From assembly GCA_001897855.1 (NCBI GenBank), contig MKUO01000001.1, forward strand, positions 62,001 through 126,000: a DNA stretch of 64,000 bases, in the 5' to 3' direction. Within the stretch, counting starts at the first letter, position 1; every line of letters begins with the position of its first letter. Shown here piece after piece: positions 53,555 to 62,511 of the stretch. Below the pieces are notes generated by a model, which saw nothing but the letters and a program-made list of their open reading frames with translations, was not told the DNA's origin and ran no database searches. The stretch comes from Bacteroidetes bacterium 43-93 (GTDB taxonomy: Bacteria; Bacteroidota; Bacteroidia; Chitinophagales; Chitinophagaceae). A program made the position numbers and the translations under genes.

Positions 53555-54289
53555 GGCTATACTTATCATTTCTTGTATATCCCGCACATTTTGTATGGCG
53601 TGCCCGTTCATCGTGTTGTTGAAGAATGCCCACACTTCAAAGCCTTCTCTTAGCCAGCCGCTGATCTTATTTGCGTAGTATTGCAACATTTCCTGGCTAT
53701 AAGATGAATCAAATAGTTTCTCCGGCCCGTGGAAACGGAGGTAAATATGATTGGCAGTGACCACTTCTGCATAGGGAAATCCAACGCCCGATTGTGAAAT
53801 TACCCATGCAATATTGTGATCACGCAACAGCTGAAAAGCATCATCATTGATCCAGCTTGCGTGTCTAGCCTCCAGTGCATAACGGTGCATGGGGTATTTT
53901 TTCAAAAGGCTTTGGATAAAAGCCGCCACAATATCATGATCATATTTTAATGATGGTGGCAGTTGTATCAGCACGGGTCCCAACAGATCGCTAATAGGAT
54001 CGAATACGTTGAAGAATTTATCCAGCGAATCTTCAACATCCTTTAATCGCTTTATATGTGTCACATACCTGCTCATCTTGGGGCAGAATTTAAAACCTGC
54101 AGGTACTGCATTCGCCCATTTATCTACCGTCTGCTGTTTGGGTAAATGATAAAAGCTCATGTTAATTTCCGTGCAATCGAAGACCGTTGCATAATAACTA
54201 AGCCAATCTGTAGTTTTTATTACCGGTGGATAAAAGAATCCTTTCCATTCTTTATAGCTCCAGCCCGATGTGCCAATATGTAGTGCCAT
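53543..54289 (-). CDS. DUF72 (YecE-like) protein
   Basis: This 248-residue protein starts MALHIGTSGWSYKEWKGFFY and contains VFDCTEINMSFYHLPKQQTV, FCPKMSRYVTHIKRL, and ARHASWIND, typical of DUF72. The fold is a TIM barrel, and some members associate with iron-sulfur or radiation-resistance genes. The reaction is unknown. It is convergent with nei and overlaps it by 12 nt. Confidence 0.92.
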   Translation of the reverse strand: MALHIGTSGWSYKEWKGFFYPPVIKTTDWLSYYATVFDCTEINMSFYHLPKQQTVDKWANAVPAGFKFCPKMSRYVTHIKRLKDVEDSLDKFFNVFDPISDLLGPVLIQLPPSLKYDHDIVAAFIQSLLKKYPMHRYALEARHASWINDDAFQLLRDHNIAWVISQSGVGFPYAEVVTANHIYLRFHGPEKLFDSSYSQEMLQYYANKISGWLREGFEVWAFFNNTMNGHAIQNVRDIQEMISIALSI

Positions 54290-54371
54290 ACAAATGGTAA
54301 TAAAATAATTACGCCGTCACAATCAGGTTGGCACAGAATTTTAATGATTGACAATAAAAGTGAAGTAGGGT

Positions 54372-54626
54372 ATGAATACGACAATAATCCCATTTAATAT
54401 CAAGTCAAACACCATGAATTGCAAGGGTGAGGCCATAGGCAATGACCTGGAGAATAGAAGTTTATTTAAGATCGCTATCAAAGGGCAGGAACCATTTTAC
54501 ATACAGGCGGTTCCCGATAATGAATTGCCTTGTTACGAATGGACTTCCTACCTGGAAGATGATAACAAAAGACTGGTTCCTATTATTGGAAAGATCATAG
54601 AACGGTATTATAGCAGAACAAAATAA
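54372..54626 (+). CDS. Hypothetical small protein
   Basis: This 84-residue protein starts MNTTIIPFNIKSNTMNCKGE. No signal peptide and no known motif. Its C-terminal half is acidic and aromatic (YEWTSYLEDDNKR), ending in a basic tail. It stands between DUF72 (divergent) and a second unknown gene 13 nt downstream, which suggests a two-gene unit in the repair/stress block. Confidence 0.55.
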   Translation: MNTTIIPFNIKSNTMNCKGEAIGNDLENRSLFKIAIKGQEPFYIQAVPDNELPCYEWTSYLEDDNKRLVPIIGKIIERYYSRTK

Positions 54627-54638
54627 TTAGCACAGGAA

Positions 54639-55175
54639 TTGACACAGCCATTATACGCGATCAATAATATACATGATCGCAATACAACCTTTAAACCCCA
54701 AAATGGGTTGGAATACGAATTAACAGAACGTAATGCTCTGGCCTCAAACGATGCGGCAAAATTGCTCTTCAGGGATGCAAACCATAAGCTGTTAAATATT
54801 AGCTTTTGGCACCTGTACGCGGGCTTATCAGGCGTTCGTTTTATTTTGTCTGGCCCTGGGGCCGATGCGCTAAAACCCGTGGCATTGAAAAATGACCTGG
54901 TAAAATTGGTCTACAACGATAGGTCCGGAGAACATTGGCTCAAAATAACTGACCTTATTTATCGTGCTCCTAATCTCCATAGCGAATATATTTTCCTGCA
55001 GATGCGGGGTTGTTCCGGCAAAGCATTTGATAATTTTGGAAGTAGAAACGAAGTAAATATTATTCTCAGCCGGGACCAGAATATCATTTCGATATCACTG
55101 GATGGGAACATAGATTTCCCGCAGGAATTTTCATGGAATGATCTGCTTCGTGGTATCATTGTGCACAACGATTAA
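54639..55175 (+). CDS. Hypothetical protein, beta-rich
   Basis: This 178-residue protein starts at TTG 54639 (MTQPLYAINNIHDRNTTFKP). It is soluble, with a beta-rich look: NISFWHLYAGLSGVRFILSG, EHWLKITDLIYRAPNLHSEY. I do not recognise the family. It follows the 84-residue gene by 12 nt and precedes the PfpI gene by 56 nt on the same strand. Co-transcription with those genes is inferred only from spacing. Confidence 0.55.
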   Translation: MTQPLYAINNIHDRNTTFKPQNGLEYELTERNALASNDAAKLLFRDANHKLLNISFWHLYAGLSGVRFILSGPGADALKPVALKNDLVKLVYNDRSGEHWLKITDLIYRAPNLHSEYIFLQMRGCSGKAFDNFGSRNEVNIILSRDQNIISISLDGNIDFPQEFSWNDLLRGIIVHND

Positions 55176-55231
55176 TTTTAAAATAATACAGGTACAATTT
55201 TTTTGCTTTTCAATACACAAAAAAAAGAGTC

Positions 55232-55783
55232 ATGCAGAATTTAAACGGTAAGAAGGTAGCGGTACTGGCTACCAATGGTTTTGAACAATCAGAACTACAG
55301 GTGCCTGTAGATGCCCTGAAGCAGGCTGGCGCTCAGGTGGATATTGTTTCATTAAAGCCCGGAGCGATCAAAGGTTGGAAGGATAAGAATTGGGGAGACG
55401 AGGTAAATGTCGATAAGATAGTAAGCGAGGCAAATGCACAAGACTACGACGCTTTGGTTTTGCCGGGTGGTGTAATGAATCCCGACCAGTTGAGGCAGGA
55501 TCAGGATGCGGTAAGTTTTGTTGGTGGCTTTTTTGAAGATAATAAACCTATTGCCGCTATTTGCCATGGCCCGTGGACACTCATCGAAACCGGTGAATTG
55601 AAAGGCAGGAAAATGACATCTTACCCTTCTATAAAAACAGACCTTATTAATGCCGGTGTAGATTGGGTAGATGAAGAAGTGGTGGTAGACAATGGGTTGG
55701 TAACAAGCCGTACACCTAAAGATCTGCCTGCATTTTGCAAAAAGATGATTGAGGAAATTTCGGAAGGGGCGCACCAGGGTTAA
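55232..55783 (+). CDS. DJ-1/PfpI family protein (YhbO/PfpI type)
   Basis: This 183-residue protein starts MQNLNGKKVAVLATNGFEQS and carries the nucleophile elbow AAICHGPWTLIE, whose Cys is followed by His in the PfpI pattern, plus an upstream Glu (NGFEQSE). Members act as deglycases or chaperones in stress. The stop overlaps the convergent PPTase gene by 4 nt. It completes the repair/stress block. Confidence 0.92.
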   Translation: MQNLNGKKVAVLATNGFEQSELQVPVDALKQAGAQVDIVSLKPGAIKGWKDKNWGDEVNVDKIVSEANAQDYDALVLPGGVMNPDQLRQDQDAVSFVGGFFEDNKPIAAICHGPWTLIETGELKGRKMTSYPSIKTDLINAGVDWVDEEVVVDNGLVTSRTPKDLPAFCKKMIEEISEGAHQG

Positions 55784-56412
55784 GGAAATCTGAACTCCCT
55801 TAATACAATAGCCTGGTCGCAAAGGTTAGATGCCGCATAGCAGCAATAGTTATCATCAATAGGTATGGGGTATAGATACCAATGGTTATTGTACGCCCAT
55901 ACCTCGTTAGTATACACCTCTATAGTCTTCATATCGTCTGATATTCCGGTGCCGTTAGCTTTTTGCACCGCTTCCTTTTTCGTCCACAGCTCAAAGAACA
56001 GCCTGTTATGTTCAGGGTCTGAATTCAATAGCTCCCATTCTATATCTGTAAACAAATCCCGCAATAGTGTTGTAGGTTTTATAGCTTCTACATCAATGCC
56101 TATGTGCCCGTTTTCCAGATATGCGCACACTGCCAGGTCACCTGAGTGAGAGATATTAAAATCAAAATGAGCCCCGGGAAAGTAAGGGCGGCTATAGTCG
56201 CTATATTGCGGGTCGTCCGTTTTCAGATGCGGTGCCTTATCTTCTATCATGGCCTTTAGCAATAATTTGCCGGCTAATCTTAGCTGTTGCTGATATTCGT
56301 CTTTGTATGCAGATATTCTTTTCTGTATGGGTTCAGGCAACTGTGCAAGGTAGTGTGCAAAGTCGGCATCTTTTAAAAGATGGGAGATACGCGTATAGAA
56401 AACCGTAATCAT
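55780..56412 (-). CDS. 4'-phosphopantetheinyl transferase (Sfp-like)
   Basis: This 210-residue protein starts at ATG 56412 (MITVFYTRISHLLKDADFAH). Core motifs are FNISHSGDLAVCAY, HIGIDVEAI (metal-binding Asp/Glu) and FELWTKKEAVQKANGTGI. It attaches phosphopantetheine from CoA to a carrier-protein serine. It is divergent from the Pls/PosA-type synthetase, whose carrier Ser555 is a plausible substrate. The gap between them is 69 nt, so they could share a regulatory region. Confidence 0.9.
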   Translation of the reverse strand: MITVFYTRISHLLKDADFAHYLAQLPEPIQKRISAYKDEYQQQLRLAGKLLLKAMIEDKAPHLKTDDPQYSDYSRPYFPGAHFDFNISHSGDLAVCAYLENGHIGIDVEAIKPTTLLRDLFTDIEWELLNSDPEHNRLFFELWTKKEAVQKANGTGISDDMKTIEVYTNEVWAYNNHWYLYPIPIDDNYCCYAASNLCDQAIVLREFRFP

Positions 56413-56481
56413 TGTTAAAATTACAATACTACGCACACCAATGTATAATTCATAGTACTTTTATTTTACTTTTTATTAATC

Positions 56482-59400
56482 ATGTCATTATTGAGCACAA
56501 GCATTGTGCTCGGGCAGTTAAGGCCCGATCTGTTACAGGAGGAAACATTGGCGGATATTTTTCGCTCCGTAGCGGAAACATATCCGGATCATGTTGCATT
56601 ATATTTCAAAGGGCGGCAGCTTACTTATCGGGAATTGGATCAATGGAGCGATGCTGTAGCAGGCTTCTTGCTCGATAAAGGTATTGGCAGAGGGCAGTTT
56701 GTAGGCGTATGGTGGCCGCGCGGCATTGAATTGCACGTTGTCATTTTAGGAATTGTAAAGTCGGGCGCGGCGTATGTACCTGTGGATAGGGATATGCCCG
56801 AAGACAGGGTATTGGCGATATTGGAAGAGGTAAAAGCTTCCGCATGTTTTACGGATACAGAACTCGCCTTTTCAGGGTTTACGTTTGGAGTTCCACCTTC
56901 CCCAGGGGCGGATGTTTCGGCGCGATTGGTCAATCCTACTTATAGCGATGACGTTGCTTATGTACTATATACATCCGGTAGCACGGGCAAACCGAAAGGG
57001 ATTGCTATAACGCAAAGAAATATTTGCCATTTTATAAGGGCAGAACAAAGTATTCTCGGCATCCGTCATGATGATCGTGTGTACCAGGGTTTTTCTGTTT
57101 CGTTTGATATGTGGTGCGAGGAAACCTGGATTGGCTTTCTTGCCGGGGCAACATTGTTTATAGCAGATAACATTACTTCCAAATTGATCGATGATCTGGA
57201 CAAAGTATTATCAGAGCTACAAATAACGGTATTGCATGCTGTGCCTAGCCTGCTTTCCGTAATGAATGACGATATTCCTACGCTTAGGCTCATCAATGCA
57301 GGCGGCGAGGCATGTACGCCCCAGGTACGGGATAAGTGGGCAAGAGCGCCTAGAATATTCTTCAATAGCTACGGCCCTACGGAAACTACGGTTACCGCAA
57401 CCATCAAACAACTGGCAGTTGGTGAAAAAATAACCATTGGTGCACCGCTACCCAACTACAACCTTGCTGTTATAGATGAGGCTATGAATCCTTTGCCCCG
57501 GGGAGAAAAAGGAGAATTGGTCATATCCGGTCCGGGTGTTGGGGTTGGTTATATAAATCGGCCCGACCTGACAGACGATAAGTTTCTCTTAAAACCTGCT
57601 GCATTAATTGCAATGCCTGGCGAAAGGATATACCGTACCGGGGACGCTGCTATTATAAAAGAAGATTGTTCCGTAGAGTTCCAGGGTAGGATAGATGACC
57701 AGGTAAAATTGAGAGGGTATAGAATAGAGCTGGGTGAAATAGAAGTGTCCATAGATCAGCAACCCGGAGTTGCCGCTGCGGCAGTAGCCCTTAAAAAAGA
57801 CGGTAATGGGCAGGATGCCCTGGTTGGTTATGTCTTATTGAAGCCTGGCTTCAGGGTGGATGAGGCAGTAATGAAGGCGGAATTAGAGAAGACTTTACCT
57901 CTATACATGATCCCCGCCACCATCGTCGCTTTAGCAGAGATGCCAAGGCTGCCGAGTGGTAAAATAGATCGTAAAAAATTGCCCGTACCGCAGAGCCTTT
58001 TAGCTGAGTCGGCAATGGGCGCAGATACTCCGGTAGATCGTTCTCTGCCATTAGATCAACGGGTAATACAAGTATTAAAGAAGTTGTTCCCAAATCGGGA
58101 GGTCAGCTTGTCACAGGATTTTTTTACAGACCTTGGGGGGCATTCTTTGCTGGCAGCTACACTTGTATCGCGCTTGCGCAATGAGGCTGGTATACAGGAT
58201 GCATCGATCAAAGACATTTATACGCATCGGCCTTTGCAGGCTGCTGTAGAGGTATGGAATAGGGGGCGGGAAACGCAGTCATCCGCCAAAGCTAAATTTA
58301 ATGATGTACCACGGTTAAGGTATTATACATGTGCACTCGCGCAGACGATGGCCTTATTCTTTATCTATGGCTTTTATGCAATACAGATATTTTTTCCATA
58401 CCTGGGTTATTATTATGTGCAGCAGGATACAGGCAACCATGGTTATGCATTGATAGCTGCGTTGTTGATCTATTGTTTCGTTTCACCCTTTTTTGCCATT
58501 TTAAGTATTGTTTCCAAATGGCTCATCATTGGCAGGATGAAGGAGGGGGATTATCCTCTATGGGGTACTTATTATTTCCGCTGGTGGTTGGTGAAGGCGA
58601 TACAAAGGCTCACTATTATGCAGTTCATCAATAGCACGCCTATCTATAATGTGTATTTGCGGCGCCTTGGTGTAAAGGTGGCTCCCGATGCCCAGTTAAG
58701 TGCCTTAACTATTGGTGCAGAAGACCTGGTTACCATTGGTGCAGACGCCAGCCTCAGCTCACAGGTGGTATTAAATAATGCTATTGTAGAAGATGGTTTA
58801 TTAAAGCTTCGCCGTATCTATATTGGAGACCATGCGTATATTGGCAGCAGTTCTGTTGTTGCTGGCAATACTACTATAGAAGACTGGGGGGAATTGCAGG
58901 ATCTCAGCCATCTCGCGGAAGGTTCAGTGATACGCCGGGCAGAAATATGGAACGGCAGCCCTGCACAACTAAGGGGCAATATAGCAGAAGCAGAATTGAA
59001 ACAGCCATTGCAGGTGAGTAGGTCTAAGCGAAATAGTTATAAAGCCATATTTTCATCCTTATTGTTAGTCTTTCCCGTAACAGTATTATTGCCTTTATTG
59101 CCCACAATTGTTATCCTTAACGAGCTGGATAATGCAGCGCCTGCGTACGATTTCTCTTACCTGGTTTATACGCCTTTTCTCACCTTAGGATATGTAATGT
59201 TGTTTGCGCTGATAACCATTGTGCTTACAAGATTGTTACTGGTAAACATCGGCCCGGGCAGGTATCCTGTCTACAGTTTTAGTTATGTTCGCAAATGGCT
59301 GGCAGACCAGTTGCTTTCCCTTGCGTTGATCGTATTGCATCCTATCTATGCCACGGTATATGTCTCTATGTTCTTCCGGGCATTAGGTGCTAAGGTGGGC

Positions 59401-60426
59401 GATCGTACGGAGATATCTACGGCAAGTAATGTCACGCATACTTTATTAGACATTGGCGAGGGCTCTTTTATAGCAGATGCGGTTTCCTTAGGCGAGGCCG
59501 ATGTACGTGGACAGGAATTGATATTGGAACGTACTTCCATTGGCAACTCCAGCTTCGTGGGCAATAGCGCTTTGATACCACAAGGATATGATCTGCCCGA
59601 TAATATGCTGGTGGGTGTGTTGTCAACACCACCATCAAAAGAACAGATTGCTGCCGGAAATGCACGTGATTTTTTCGGCTCTCCGGCTATAGCATTGCCA
59701 CACAGGCAGCCAAGCAAGGAGTTCTCATCTTCTCTGACAATGACGCCCTCCTTTGGTAGAAAAATGGCTCGTGGCCTGGTAGAGCTGGTACGTATTCTGA
59801 TCCCGGAAACAGTACTGCTGATATGCAGCGTATTGTTCATCGCTTATGCACACGACCTTATAAAAGTCGGCCTTAGTTATCGGGTATTCTTTATACCATT
59901 CTATTATCTGTATTTTATTGGCTTGCCATGTTTTCTGGTTACCGTAGCACTTAAGTGGTTGTTTGTCGGCCGTTATAAAGAAGGCCAGCATCCTATGTGG
60001 ACCTGGAAAGTGTGGCGGAGCGAGGCTATTACAACTACTTATGAAGCACTCGCAGTTCCATTTTTTCTCGAATACCTGAAAGGTACGGCATGGTTGCCGG
60101 TGATGCTCAGGCTGCTAGGCATACAAATCGGCAAACGCGTATGGATGAATACCACAGATATTACCGAGTACGATATGGTGAGTATTGGTGACGATACTGC
60201 TCTTAATGATGATTGCGGCCCTCAAACGCACCTGTTCGAGGACAGGGTCATGAAGATAGGTTCTGTGAAGATCGGGAAGCGTTCATCCGTTGGCGCACGC
60301 ACTATCATCCTATATGATAGTGTCGTCAATGACGACGTTAACATTGGGCCGCTTTCCTTAGTAATGAAAGGCGAAAGCCTGCCTGGAAATACAGAATGGA
60401 TAGGCAGCCCGGTTCGTAACAAGTAG
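56482..60426 (+). CDS. Pls/PosA family single-module non-ribosomal peptide synthetase
   Basis: This 1314-residue protein matches the poly-amino-acid synthetase layout. An adenylation domain (about 20-520) has YTSGSTGKPKGIAIT, NSYGPTETTVTAT, YRTGDAAIIKEDC and GKIDRKKLP. A carrier domain has phosphopantetheine Ser555 in DLGGHSLLAATL. A C-terminal membrane half has about six helices (around 615-685, 850-925, 1095-1155) and three left-handed beta-helix segments with hexapeptide repeats. Aligning by motif, the pocket residues read D209, M210, E213; the acidic residue at the third position is common in pockets for basic amino acids. Product unknown. Confidence 0.88.
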   Translation: MSLLSTSIVLGQLRPDLLQEETLADIFRSVAETYPDHVALYFKGRQLTYRELDQWSDAVAGFLLDKGIGRGQFVGVWWPRGIELHVVILGIVKSGAAYVPVDRDMPEDRVLAILEEVKASACFTDTELAFSGFTFGVPPSPGADVSARLVNPTYSDDVAYVLYTSGSTGKPKGIAITQRNICHFIRAEQSILGIRHDDRVYQGFSVSFDMWCEETWIGFLAGATLFIADNITSKLIDDLDKVLSELQITVLHAVPSLLSVMNDDIPTLRLINAGGEACTPQVRDKWARAPRIFFNSYGPTETTVTATIKQLAVGEKITIGAPLPNYNLAVIDEAMNPLPRGEKGELVISGPGVGVGYINRPDLTDDKFLLKPAALIAMPGERIYRTGDAAIIKEDCSVEFQGRIDDQVKLRGYRIELGEIEVSIDQQPGVAAAAVALKKDGNGQDALVGYVLLKPGFRVDEAVMKAELEKTLPLYMIPATIVALAEMPRLPSGKIDRKKLPVPQSLLAESAMGADTPVDRSLPLDQRVIQVLKKLFPNREVSLSQDFFTDLGGHSLLAATLVSRLRNEAGIQDASIKDIYTHRPLQAAVEVWNRGRETQSSAKAKFNDVPRLRYYTCALAQTMALFFIYGFYAIQIFFPYLGYYYVQQDTGNHGYALIAALLIYCFVSPFFAILSIVSKWLIIGRMKEGDYPLWGTYYFRWWLVKAIQRLTIMQFINSTPIYNVYLRRLGVKVAPDAQLSALTIGAEDLVTIGADASLSSQVVLNNAIVEDGLLKLRRIYIGDHAYIGSSSVVAGNTTIEDWGELQDLSHLAEGSVIRRAEIWNGSPAQLRGNIAEAELKQPLQVSRSKRNSYKAIFSSLLLVFPVTVLLPLLPTIVILNELDNAAPAYDFSYLVYTPFLTLGYVMLFALITIVLTRLLLVNIGPGRYPVYSFSYVRKWLADQLLSLALIVLHPIYATVYVSMFFRALGAKVGDRTEISTASNVTHTLLDIGEGSFIADAVSLGEADVRGQELILERTSIGNSSFVGNSALIPQGYDLPDNMLVGVLSTPPSKEQIAAGNARDFFGSPAIALPHRQPSKEFSSSLTMTPSFGRKMARGLVELVRILIPETVLLICSVLFIAYAHDLIKVGLSYRVFFIPFYYLYFIGLPCFLVTVALKWLFVGRYKEGQHPMWTWKVWRSEAITTTYEALAVPFFLEYLKGTAWLPVMLRLLGIQIGKRVWMNTTDITEYDMVSIGDDTALNDDCGPQTHLFEDRVMKIGSVKIGKRSSVGARTIILYDSVVNDDVNIGPLSLVMKGESLPGNTEWIGSPVRNK

Positions 60427-60501
60427 GAATCTCTGGCGCTGTTTTGAGATAATTAATAATGGTCGTAACTTGCATATAGACGACAGATTGCCGGGGATGT
60501 A

Positions 60502-60522
60502 TTTTAGCAGAAAACTGCAAAA
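60502..60522. promoter_or_regulatory. Inverted repeat upstream of the Crp/Fnr gene
   Basis: TTTTAGCAG and CTGCAAAA flank AAAA, forming a near-perfect dyad 40-60 nt upstream of the Crp/Fnr ATG. It could be a weak terminator of the synthetase gene or an operator. Confidence 0.4.
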
Positions 60523-60561
60523 TCACTAGCAAAAACTAACAAATTACGTCGCTTGTCCTCA

Positions 60562-61179
60562 ATGAACAACTCTATATTTAAAGATCCCGCGTTATTAGAA
60601 GAGATTGATAGATATGCACGTATTAAGGTCGTTCCCCGCGATTCTGTTTTGATGGAGGCTGGTTTGGATATTGTGTTCGTGCCTATTGTTCAAAAGGGCG
60701 CATTGAGGATTGTTAGGGAAAACGACGAAGGCCGCGAGATATTCCTTTATCACCTGTATCCCGGGCAAACCTGCGCTATGGCCATTAACTGCTGCCAGGC
60801 GGGTAAAAAAAGCATGGTGAAGGCGATTGCAGAGGATGATACCGAAGTGCTGCAAATACCGGTTAAAATGGTCGAAGAATGGCTGCGGTTCCCCGAATGG
60901 AAGATATTCATCAACAGCACCTATAGCAATCGCTTCGCAGAACTGTTAGAAGTGATAGACCTCATAGCCTTCAGTAATATGGATAAGCAGCTGATGCACT
61001 ACTTATCGGAGCGCACAAAGGCATTAGGTACAAATACCCTGTCCATCACCCATCAGCAAATAGCCGACGAGTTGCATACCCACCGCGAGGCTATCAGCCG
61101 CCTGCTGCGTACCATGGAAGAAAAAGGTCTTGTTTCCCTAAGCCGGAACACCATCAACGTGCTTTCTCCTGTTATGTAA
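60562..61179 (+). CDS. Crp/Fnr family transcriptional regulator
   Basis: This 205-residue regulator starts at ATG 60562 (MNNSIFKDPALLEEIDRYAR); a TTG nine bases earlier adds three residues. The N-terminal cyclic-nucleotide-type barrel has RENDEGREIFLYHLYPGQTC. Its cysteines, C in GQTCAMAINCCQAG, are clustered, which is suggestive of a thiol or metal sensor. The C-terminal winged helix is LSITHQQIADELHTHREAIS. It directly precedes a sulfur/thiol operon, which it probably regulates. Confidence 0.9.
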   Translation: MNNSIFKDPALLEEIDRYARIKVVPRDSVLMEAGLDIVFVPIVQKGALRIVRENDEGREIFLYHLYPGQTCAMAINCCQAGKKSMVKAIAEDDTEVLQIPVKMVEEWLRFPEWKIFINSTYSNRFAELLEVIDLIAFSNMDKQLMHYLSERTKALGTNTLSITHQQIADELHTHREAISRLLRTMEEKGLVSLSRNTINVLSPVM

Positions 61180-61189
61180 CATTTGTTCC
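61176..61189. promoter_or_regulatory. Candidate Crp/Fnr operator
   Basis: GTAACATTTGTTCC is a near-palindrome (GTAACA/TGTTCC) overlapping the Crp/Fnr stop and centred about 44 nt before the predicted start of the next transcript. This suits a class II activator site. Confidence 0.35.
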
Positions 61190-61211
61190 CGTACAGGTCT
61201 TTTCAGGTTTG

Positions 61212-61219
61212 TAGGTTTG
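61212..61219 (+). promoter_or_regulatory. -7 promoter element of the rhodanese operon
   Basis: TAGGTTTG fits TAnnTTTG and lies 22 nt before the DUF2892 gene. A TTTG at -33 is 26 nt away, so an activator may be needed. Confidence 0.45.
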
Positions 61220-61241
61220 CATTATAAAACCGGAAGGATCT

Positions 61242-61445
61242 ATGAAGAAGAATATGGGAGTTGCAGATAGTGTTATCAGGATGCTGATCGCTGTCGTTAT
61301 CCTTAGCCTCTACCTGGTAGGTATTATCAATGGTACATTGGCTCTGATTCTATTAGCTGTCGCTATAATATTTATACTTACTGGGCTCATAGGATTCTGC
61401 CCTTTATATCTGCTCCTGGGCATTAGTACTCGTAAGAAGAAATAA
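61242..61445 (+). CDS. DUF2892-type small membrane protein
   Basis: This 67-residue protein starts MKKNMGVADSVIRMLIAVVI and has two membrane helices and the DUF2892 end GLIGFCPLYLLLGIS, with its conserved Cys. DUF2892 proteins accompany rhodanese domains, as in E. coli YgaP. It is first in the sulfur operon and lies 1 nt before the next gene. Confidence 0.85.
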   Translation: MKKNMGVADSVIRMLIAVVILSLYLVGIINGTLALILLAVAIIFILTGLIGFCPLYLLLGISTRKKK

Positions 61446-61446
61446 T

Positions 61447-61647
61447 ATGAGATCGGTTTTATTAAAGTACAGGTTAGAAATAGTGGGTGTGGCGATAGGG
61501 GCTGTTGCCGGATGGTGTTATTGGTATTTTGTAGGGTGTGCGTCCGGCACATGTCCCATTACTTCCAAACCTGTTAATAGTAGTTTATATGGTGCTCTTA
61601 TGGGCTACCTTTTATTTAGCATGTTCAAAACAAACAAAAAAGTATAA
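61447..61647 (+). CDS. DUF6132-type small membrane protein
   Basis: This 66-residue protein starts MRSVLLKYRLEIVGVAIGAV. Two helices flank GCASGTCPITSKP, with two cysteines, followed by LYGALMGYLLFSM. The family DUF6132 has this cysteine motif and neighbours rhodanese and thioredoxin genes. Its function is unknown. It is 1 nt after the DUF2892 gene and 4 nt before the rhodanese gene. Confidence 0.82.
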   Translation: MRSVLLKYRLEIVGVAIGAVAGWCYWYFVGCASGTCPITSKPVNSSLYGALMGYLLFSMFKTNKKV

Positions 61648-61651
61648 TAAA

Positions 61652-61930
61652 ATGAAAACAGTAGCAGAATTAGTAAAAACAGACAATGTAATGATTGTGG
61701 ACGTACGTACCCGCGCCGAGTTTGCAGGTGGTCACGTAGCTGATAGCGTCAACATACCGTTAGATGAATTACCTGAAAGGATCAATGAGTTAAAAGGCAA
61801 AGAGAACATCATAGTATGCTGCCGCTCGGGGGCACGTAGCGCAAATGCTGCTGTGATCCTGAAGCAGAACGGAATCGATTGCCTGAACGGAGGATCATGG
61901 TTAGATGTAAACTACTATCGTAACAACTAA
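61652..61930 (+). CDS. Single-domain rhodanese
   Basis: This 92-residue protein starts at ATG 61652 (MKTVAELVKTDNVMIVDVRT); the longer frame to 61538 overlaps the preceding gene. It has NVMIVDVRTRAEFAGGHVAD and the active-site loop VCCRSGARSANAAVIL, with Cys followed by R-S-G-A-R-S. No signal peptide, so cytosolic. It transfers sulfane sulfur. A second rhodanese follows after 11 nt. Confidence 0.92.
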   Translation: MKTVAELVKTDNVMIVDVRTRAEFAGGHVADSVNIPLDELPERINELKGKENIIVCCRSGARSANAAVILKQNGIDCLNGGSWLDVNYYRNN

Positions 61931-61941
61931 ACAACATAATA

Positions 61942-62256
61942 ATGCTTCAATTCTTAAAGAATATATTAAAACCCGCACCTAAAGTAGACTTGGGTGAATT
62001 AATTGCCAATGGTGCAACAATTGTCGATGTACGTACCGCTCGCGAGTATGCATCCGGGCATATCAAAGGTTCGGTAAACATCCCCCTGGATGCATTGAGC
62101 TCACAACTGAAAAAGATCAAGAAAGATAAACCTGTCATCACTTGTTGTGCCTCGGGAATGCGTAGCAGCTCTGCAAGAGCAATCCTGAAATCGAATGGTT
62201 TTACAGATGTACATAATGCAGGAAGTTGGTTCAGCCTGAAAAAATACGAAAGATGA
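61942..62256 (+). CDS. Second single-domain rhodanese
   Basis: This 104-residue protein starts at ATG 61942 (MLQFLKNILKPAPKVDLGEL). The rhodanese motifs are IVDVRTAREYASGHIKGSVN and TCCASGMRSSSARAIL. The active-site loop differs from the upstream copy (C-A-S-G-M-R), so the two may have distinct substrates. Its stop overlaps the next gene in ATGA form. Confidence 0.92.
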   Translation: MLQFLKNILKPAPKVDLGELIANGATIVDVRTAREYASGHIKGSVNIPLDALSSQLKKIKKDKPVITCCASGMRSSSARAILKSNGFTDVHNAGSWFSLKKYER

Positions 62257-62504
62257 GTGTTTGGAAACAAAGGCTGTTAACTAACTGGCACGTAATGCGG
62301 GTCATCAGGCTGGGCATCAGTATTTGGATGGTAGCTACTTTCTTTATTCAGAAAGATATGTTTGCCGGGTTGTTTGGTGCATTTTTTATGTACCAGGCAA
62401 TCACAGATACTGGTTGCTGTGGTGTGGGAGGGTGTTATACACCACCGCCCACACGAAAAGCTGGTAATAACGTAGAAGAAATAGAATACGAAGAACTTAA
62501 ATAG
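62253..62504 (+). CDS. Small membrane protein with Cys motif
   Basis: This 83-residue protein starts at ATG 62253, overlapping the previous stop by 4 nt (the longer frame to 62226 adds nine residues). One or two helices ([31 protein letters not shown]) precede [17 protein letters not shown], a three-Cys motif that may carry metal or be redox-active. It is otherwise unknown and lies in the sulfur operon, 7 nt before the thioredoxin gene. Confidence 0.75.
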   Translation: MSVWKQRLLTNWHVMRVIRLGISIWMVATFFIQKDMFAGLFGAFFMYQAITDTGCCGVGGCYTPPPTRKAGNNVEEIEYEELK

Positions 62505-62511
62505 AACAAAC

